DNA of 8,030 nt from Gammaproteobacteria bacterium (lineage in GTDB: Bacteria > Pseudomonadota > Gammaproteobacteria > HK1), in the NCBI GenBank assembly GCA_013042035.1, contig JABDQX010000286.1:1-8030 (forward strand), read 5' to 3'. Below, piece by piece: positions 4,958 to 8,030 of the stretch. The notes beneath the pieces are model-generated. The model made no database searches, was not told the DNA's origin, and worked only from the letters and a program-made list of their open reading frames with translations. Numbering within the stretch: the stretch's first letter is position 1; each line of letters opens with the position of its first letter. A program made the translations under genes and the position numbers.

Positions 4958-7192
4958 ATGTTAAGCAAGGAACTTGAAACCAGCCTGGATGTGGCCTTTC
5001 AGGCCGCCCGAAGCTTTCACCACGAATTCGTAACCGTGGAGCATCTGTTACGGGTGCTCCTCAATGAACCGGAAGCCAACGAGATCCTGCGGGCTTGCGG
5101 GGCCAACATCGAGGCATTGGGCAATAACCTGGACCGCTATCTGAGCGAGCAGGTGCCTGTCATGGCGCCCAAGAGAACCCGGGAAATGCAGCCCACGCTG
5201 GGATTCAAGCGGGTTTTGCAGCGAGCCGTTCTCCATGTCCAGTCCGCGGGGAAAAAAACCGTCACGAGCGGCAATGTGCTGGTGGCGATCTTTGGTGAAA
5301 GTGAATCCCAGGCGGTCTATTTTCTGAACCAGCAGGAGATTACTCGTCTGGGTATCGTCAACTATCTCTCACACGGTGTGTCCGGAAACGATACCGAGGA
5401 AGAAGCAGGCCCCAACCCGGCGTCGGCCGGAAAACCCGCTGACTCCCCGAGAAAATCACCCCTACAGGTTTTTGCCACCGATCTCAACGAACTTGCCTCC
5501 CAGGGGAAAATCGATCCACTCATCGGCCGGGAAATGGAGGTAGAACGCACCATCCAGATCCTGTGTCGGCGTAGAAAAAATAACCCGTTGTATGTAGGTG
5601 ACGCCGGCGTCGGCAAAACCGCTATCGCCGAGGGTCTTGCCAGGATGATCATCCGTGGCGAGGTGCCAGAAGTGCTGCGGGACAGCGTCATCCACGCCCT
5701 GGATCTCGGCGCGTTGCTGGCGGGTACGAAATACCGGGGAGATTTCGAAAAGCGCTTCAAGGCGGTGCTTGCCCAGCTAAGAAAAGAGGAAAACGCCATT
5801 TTGTTCATCGATGAGATCCACACCATCATCGGCGCGGGCGCGGTATCGGGTGGGGCGATGGATGCATCCAACTTATTGAAGCCTTTTCTTGCCAGCGGCG
5901 ATGTGCGCTGTATCGGCTCCACCACCCATGAAGAGTACCGGGGTATCTTCGAAAAGGATCATGCCCTGTCGCGCCGCTTCCAGAAAATCGACATCGAGGA
6001 ACCGTCCCTGGAGGAGACCGTCAGGATCCTGAAAGGTCTGAAATCACGCTTCGAGGAGCACCACGCCGTCCGTTATTCCCATCAGGCCCTGCGCTTGGCC
6101 GCAGAGCTTTCTCATCGCCATCTCAACGATCGCCACCTTCCGGACAAGGCTATAGATGTCATCGATGAAGCCGGGGCCGCACAAAAGCTATTGGCGCCCT
6201 CCCGTCGCAAAAAGACCATCGGCACAAACGAAGTGGAGGCGGTGATTGCCAAGATGGCGCGCATCCCACCCAAAACGGTATCCACCTCGGACAAGGATAT
6301 GCTGCGCAACCTGGAGCGAGACCTCAAACTGGTGGTGTACGGTCAGGACAGCGCTATTTCCACCCTGGGTTCGGCCATCAAGATGTCCCGATCCGGACTC
6401 GGTCACACCGAAAAACCCATCGGCTCGTTTTTGTTCGCCGGTCCCACCGGCGTCGGAAAAACCGAAGTCACCCGGCAACTGGCCCACATCATGGGCGTCG
6501 AGCTCATTCGTTTCGATATGTCCGAGTATCGGGAACGCCATACCGTATCCCGGCTCATCGGTGCCCCGCCCGGCTATGTGGGATTCGATCAGGGAGGGCA
6601 ACTGACGGAGGCCGTCACCAAACACCCCCATGCCGTACTGCTGATGGATGAGATCGAAAAGGCTCATCACGATGTATTCAATCTGCTGCTCCAGGTCATG
6701 GACCACGGTATCCTTACCGACAACAACGGTCGCAAGGCCGACTTCCGGAACGTGATACTGGTCATGACGACCAACGCAGGCGCGGACCAAATGGGCCGGC
6801 CTTCCATCGGTTTTACGCGCCAGGACCATTCCGGCGACAGCCTGGGCGCCGTCAAGCAGACATTTACACCGGAGTTTCGTAACCGCCTGGACGCCATCGT
6901 CCTGTTCGGCTCCCTGGATACCGAAACCATCGGACACGTGGTAGACAAATTTATCCTGGAACTCGAAACCCAGTTGGAAGATAAAAAAGTCACCATCAAA
7001 GTCAGTGAAGCTGCCCGGGCGTGGCTGGGGAAACATGGCTTCGACCCCCAGATGGGCGCGCGCCCCATGGCACGCGTCATCCAAGACAAGATCAAACGAC
7101 CGCTCGCCGAAGAGATCCTGTTCGGTAAACTGGAAGGCGGGGGAAGTGTCGAGGTGGATTTGGAAGGAGATGGACTGGTGTTTACGATGTAG
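4958..7192 (+). CDS. clpA: ATP-dependent Clp protease ATP-binding subunit ClpA
   Basis: ClpA is the AAA+ unfoldase of the cytoplasmic ClpAP protease; as a hexamer it unfolds substrates and threads them into ClpP. The protein has 744 residues, similar to E. coli ClpA (758). Layout: N-domain MLSKELETSLDVAFQAA to about 145; an Ala/Pro/Lys-rich linker; AAA module 1 with Walker A GDAGVGKT (214-221) and Walker B LFIDE (D285, E286); AAA module 2 with Walker A GPTGVGKT (495-502) and Walker B LLMDE (D564, E565); the ClpP-docking loop SIGF (I617-G618-F619); and sensor-2 GARPM (700-704). All catalytic parts are present and intact. The start at 4958 is chosen because the sequence from there matches the family N-terminus; an upstream ATG at 4904 in the same frame lies inside clpS. 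GGAG at 4941-4944 is 13 bases before the start, inside the clpS end, so translation is likely coupled. No clpP is in the window. Confidence 0.97.
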   Translation: MLSKELETSLDVAFQAARSFHHEFVTVEHLLRVLLNEPEANEILRACGANIEALGNNLDRYLSEQVPVMAPKRTREMQPTLGFKRVLQRAVLHVQSAGKKTVTSGNVLVAIFGESESQAVYFLNQQEITRLGIVNYLSHGVSGNDTEEEAGPNPASAGKPADSPRKSPLQVFATDLNELASQGKIDPLIGREMEVERTIQILCRRRKNNPLYVGDAGVGKTAIAEGLARMIIRGEVPEVLRDSVIHALDLGALLAGTKYRGDFEKRFKAVLAQLRKEENAILFIDEIHTIIGAGAVSGGAMDASNLLKPFLASGDVRCIGSTTHEEYRGIFEKDHALSRRFQKIDIEEPSLEETVRILKGLKSRFEEHHAVRYSHQALRLAAELSHRHLNDRHLPDKAIDVIDEAGAAQKLLAPSRRKKTIGTNEVEAVIAKMARIPPKTVSTSDKDMLRNLERDLKLVVYGQDSAISTLGSAIKMSRSGLGHTEKPIGSFLFAGPTGVGKTEVTRQLAHIMGVELIRFDMSEYRERHTVSRLIGAPPGYVGFDQGGQLTEAVTKHPHAVLLMDEIEKAHHDVFNLLLQVMDHGILTDNNGRKADFRNVILVMTTNAGADQMGRPSIGFTRQDHSGDSLGAVKQTFTPEFRNRLDAIVLFGSLDTETIGHVVDKFILELETQLEDKKVTIKVSEAARAWLGKHGFDPQMGARPMARVIQDKIKRPLAEEILFGKLEGGGSVEVDLEGDGLVFTM

Positions 7193-7272
7193 ATTGGATT
7201 AACCCGCCAGAGCGTACTCCAACAATGCCGCTAAAAGGATTTTCATGAACAAAATGCAAACGGAGGAACCTC

Positions 7273-7278
7273 AAGGAG
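7273..7278 (+). promoter_or_regulatory. Ribosome binding site deciding the Uma2 start
   Basis: AAGGAG ends 7 bases before the ATG at 7286, an ideal arrangement. This fixes the start of the Uma2-like gene and speaks against the out-of-frame ATG at 7245. Confidence 0.7.
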
Positions 7279-7285
7279 ACTTCAA

Positions 7286-7744
7286 ATGGACTGGGCCGCA
7301 GCAATCAATAACCCATTTCTTCAGGACCTTCCCTTCAAGATCGAACTTGATCGATTCGGGCAAATCCTCATGTCACCGGCAACCAATGAGCACGGCAGAT
7401 GGCAGTTTCGCATTGGTCGTGAAATCGATCGCAAAAAGAATAGCGGTGAGATTATTGTTGAGTGCTCCATCCAAACCACCGATGGCGTCAAGGTTGCCGA
7501 TGTTGCGTGGGCGTCGGATGGATTTATGGCCAAATATGGCACAAAGACACCTTTCCCCCATGCCCCGGAGATCTGCGTAAAGGTTATCAGTCCCTCCAAT
7601 ACCGAGGCGGAAATCGCCAAAAAGATTGAGCTCTACTTGGCGCAGGGTGCCCGTGAGGTTTGGATCTGCCACGAAAACGGAAGCAGGAAGTACTATAACG
7701 CCCAGGGTCCGATGCGTTTGTCACGGGAAACTGAAAAGACGTAG
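7286..7744 (+). CDS. Uma2 family (DUF820) nuclease-fold protein, likely defective
   Basis: A 152-residue protein of the Uma2/DUF820 family, which has the PD-(D/E)XK restriction-endonuclease fold; the cellular role is unclear. Recognisable parts: PFKIELDRFGQILMSPATNEHG near the N-terminus, SIQTTDGVKVADVAWASDGF with D72, PEICVKVISPSNTEAEIAKKI, then LYLAQGAREVWICHENGSRKYY. The N-terminus is short, but a subgroup of the family starts in this way, and an excellent ribosome binding site supports it. Family members usually read PEICVEVLSPSN; here the Glu is K99 (AAG), one base from GAG, at a position expected to bind the metal. The C-terminus ends RLSRETEKT, without the usual P-FP-like ending, while the next frame continues with RRSVPSFGLPVKI to 7793, so a frameshift near the end is possible. 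It is probably a separate unit from clpA, 93 bases upstream, with no visible terminator between. Confidence 0.8.
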   Translation: MDWAAAINNPFLQDLPFKIELDRFGQILMSPATNEHGRWQFRIGREIDRKKNSGEIIVECSIQTTDGVKVADVAWASDGFMAKYGTKTPFPHAPEICVKVISPSNTEAEIAKKIELYLAQGAREVWICHENGSRKYYNAQGPMRLSRETEKT

Positions 7745-8030
7745 CGTTCCTTCCTTCGGATTACCGGTGAAAATCGGGTACGCTATTGGATAATCTGAAT
7801 CGTCTGGAGAAATTCGAGTTGCCGGACAGCGTTGAAACCTGGATCGAAACGCGGAGGGGGGGTGTGAAATCAGGCTGGTACCTACCTATCCTAACCCAGT
7901 CGAATAAGTCGGGTCAGGCGCGCCGGGAAAATGCCGGGTTACGGCACCTCGCTTAACAGCTCGATGCCTACCCGGCCTACTATCATATATATTGGCTGCT
8001 AACCCAGCGCGGAGAGCAGCACACCAGCGG
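7745..8030. other. Terminal region, mostly non-coding
   Basis: No complete gene is supported. A frame open from TGA 7768 to TAA 7956, which could start at TTG 7786 (56 residues, beginning LDNLNRLEKFELPDSVETW), has protein-like composition in its first half but no ribosome binding site or family match; it could be the remnant of a gene. The right half carries the palindrome at 7933-7976. Further right, GCTGCT and AGCAGC can pair around a 14-base loop near the window edge. Confidence 0.4.
7933..7976. repeat. REP-like imperfect palindrome
   Basis: GCCGGGTTACGGCA (7933-7946) pairs with TGCCTACCCGGC (7965-7976), leaving a two-base bulge and an 18-base loop. The motif GCCGGGTTA...TACCCGGC followed by CTAC is of a kind scattered between genes in many Proteobacteria. 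No T-run follows, so it is more likely a REP-type element than a terminator. Confidence 0.5.

Noticed and set aside
6188..7084. 298-residue open frame on the minus strand inside clpA
   Set aside because: It lies wholly opposite the intact, motif-rich clpA, has no family resemblance and is a codon-bias shadow of that gene.
7245..7580. Plus-strand frame starting at ATG 7245
   Set aside because: It overlaps the Uma2 gene in another frame and its product is not recognisable; the strong ribosome binding site serves ATG 7286.
7999..8030. Possible C-terminus of a minus-strand gene (…AGVLLSALG, stop near 7999)
   Set aside because: Only about ten codons are visible, which is too few to support a gene.
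1..8030. CRISPR array, tRNA, rRNA or a complete insertion sequence
   Set aside because: No regularly spaced repeats, cloverleaf structure, rRNA-like sequence or transposase were found on either strand.

Overview
The window looks like a chromosomal stretch from a Pseudomonadota bacterium, most likely a gammaproteobacterium. The basis is an Escherichia-like clpS-clpA pair, a full-length System I cytochrome c maturation gene (ccmF), and short degenerate palindromic repeats between genes. No rRNA or tRNA is visible, so the genus cannot be named. The two housekeeping blocks (ccmF, clpS-clpA) are visibly GC-richer than the toxin-antitoxin genes: a sampled 60-base line of ccmF is about 65% GC, against about 42-48% in the small genes around it. 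This fits acquired accessory modules inserted among core genes.

Layout, left to right. (1) 1-733: the tail of an unrecognised open frame, a PIN-domain toxin-like gene with an unusual TTG start and no recognisable antitoxin, a strong hairpin just after it, and intergenic DNA with the first copy of a repeat. (2) 734-1445: a UPF0175 antitoxin / DUF3368 PIN-like toxin pair with an ATGA overlap. The toxin is broken by a single-base frameshift near 1242. (3) 1446-1575: a second copy of the repeat, again ending at a start codon. (4) 1576-3537: intact ccmF, with no other ccm gene in the window. (5) 3606-4202: an intact DUF433 antitoxin / DUF5615 PIN-like toxin pair, stop and start codons directly adjacent. 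(6) 4203-4539: non-coding DNA with a possible promoter. (7) 4582-7192: clpS and clpA, the adaptor and unfoldase of the ClpAP protease, 4 bases apart. (8) 7286-7744: a Uma2/DUF820 nuclease-fold protein that seems to have lost a conserved acidic residue and may be altered at its C-terminus. (9) 7745-8030: mostly non-coding, with a REP-like palindrome.

Functionally, ClpS delivers N-degron substrates to ClpA, which unfolds them for ClpP (not in this window). CcmF attaches haem to apocytochrome c in the membrane. The small genes form a local cluster of PIN-like toxin modules around ccmF, some intact and some decaying. I see no convincing multi-gene system of a new kind. The most notable points are the isolation of ccmF between toxin-antitoxin modules, the duplicated repeat bracketing the broken UPF0175/DUF3368 module, the His/Asn/Asp-rich repeat in the ClpS N-terminus, and the substituted Uma2 active-site region.
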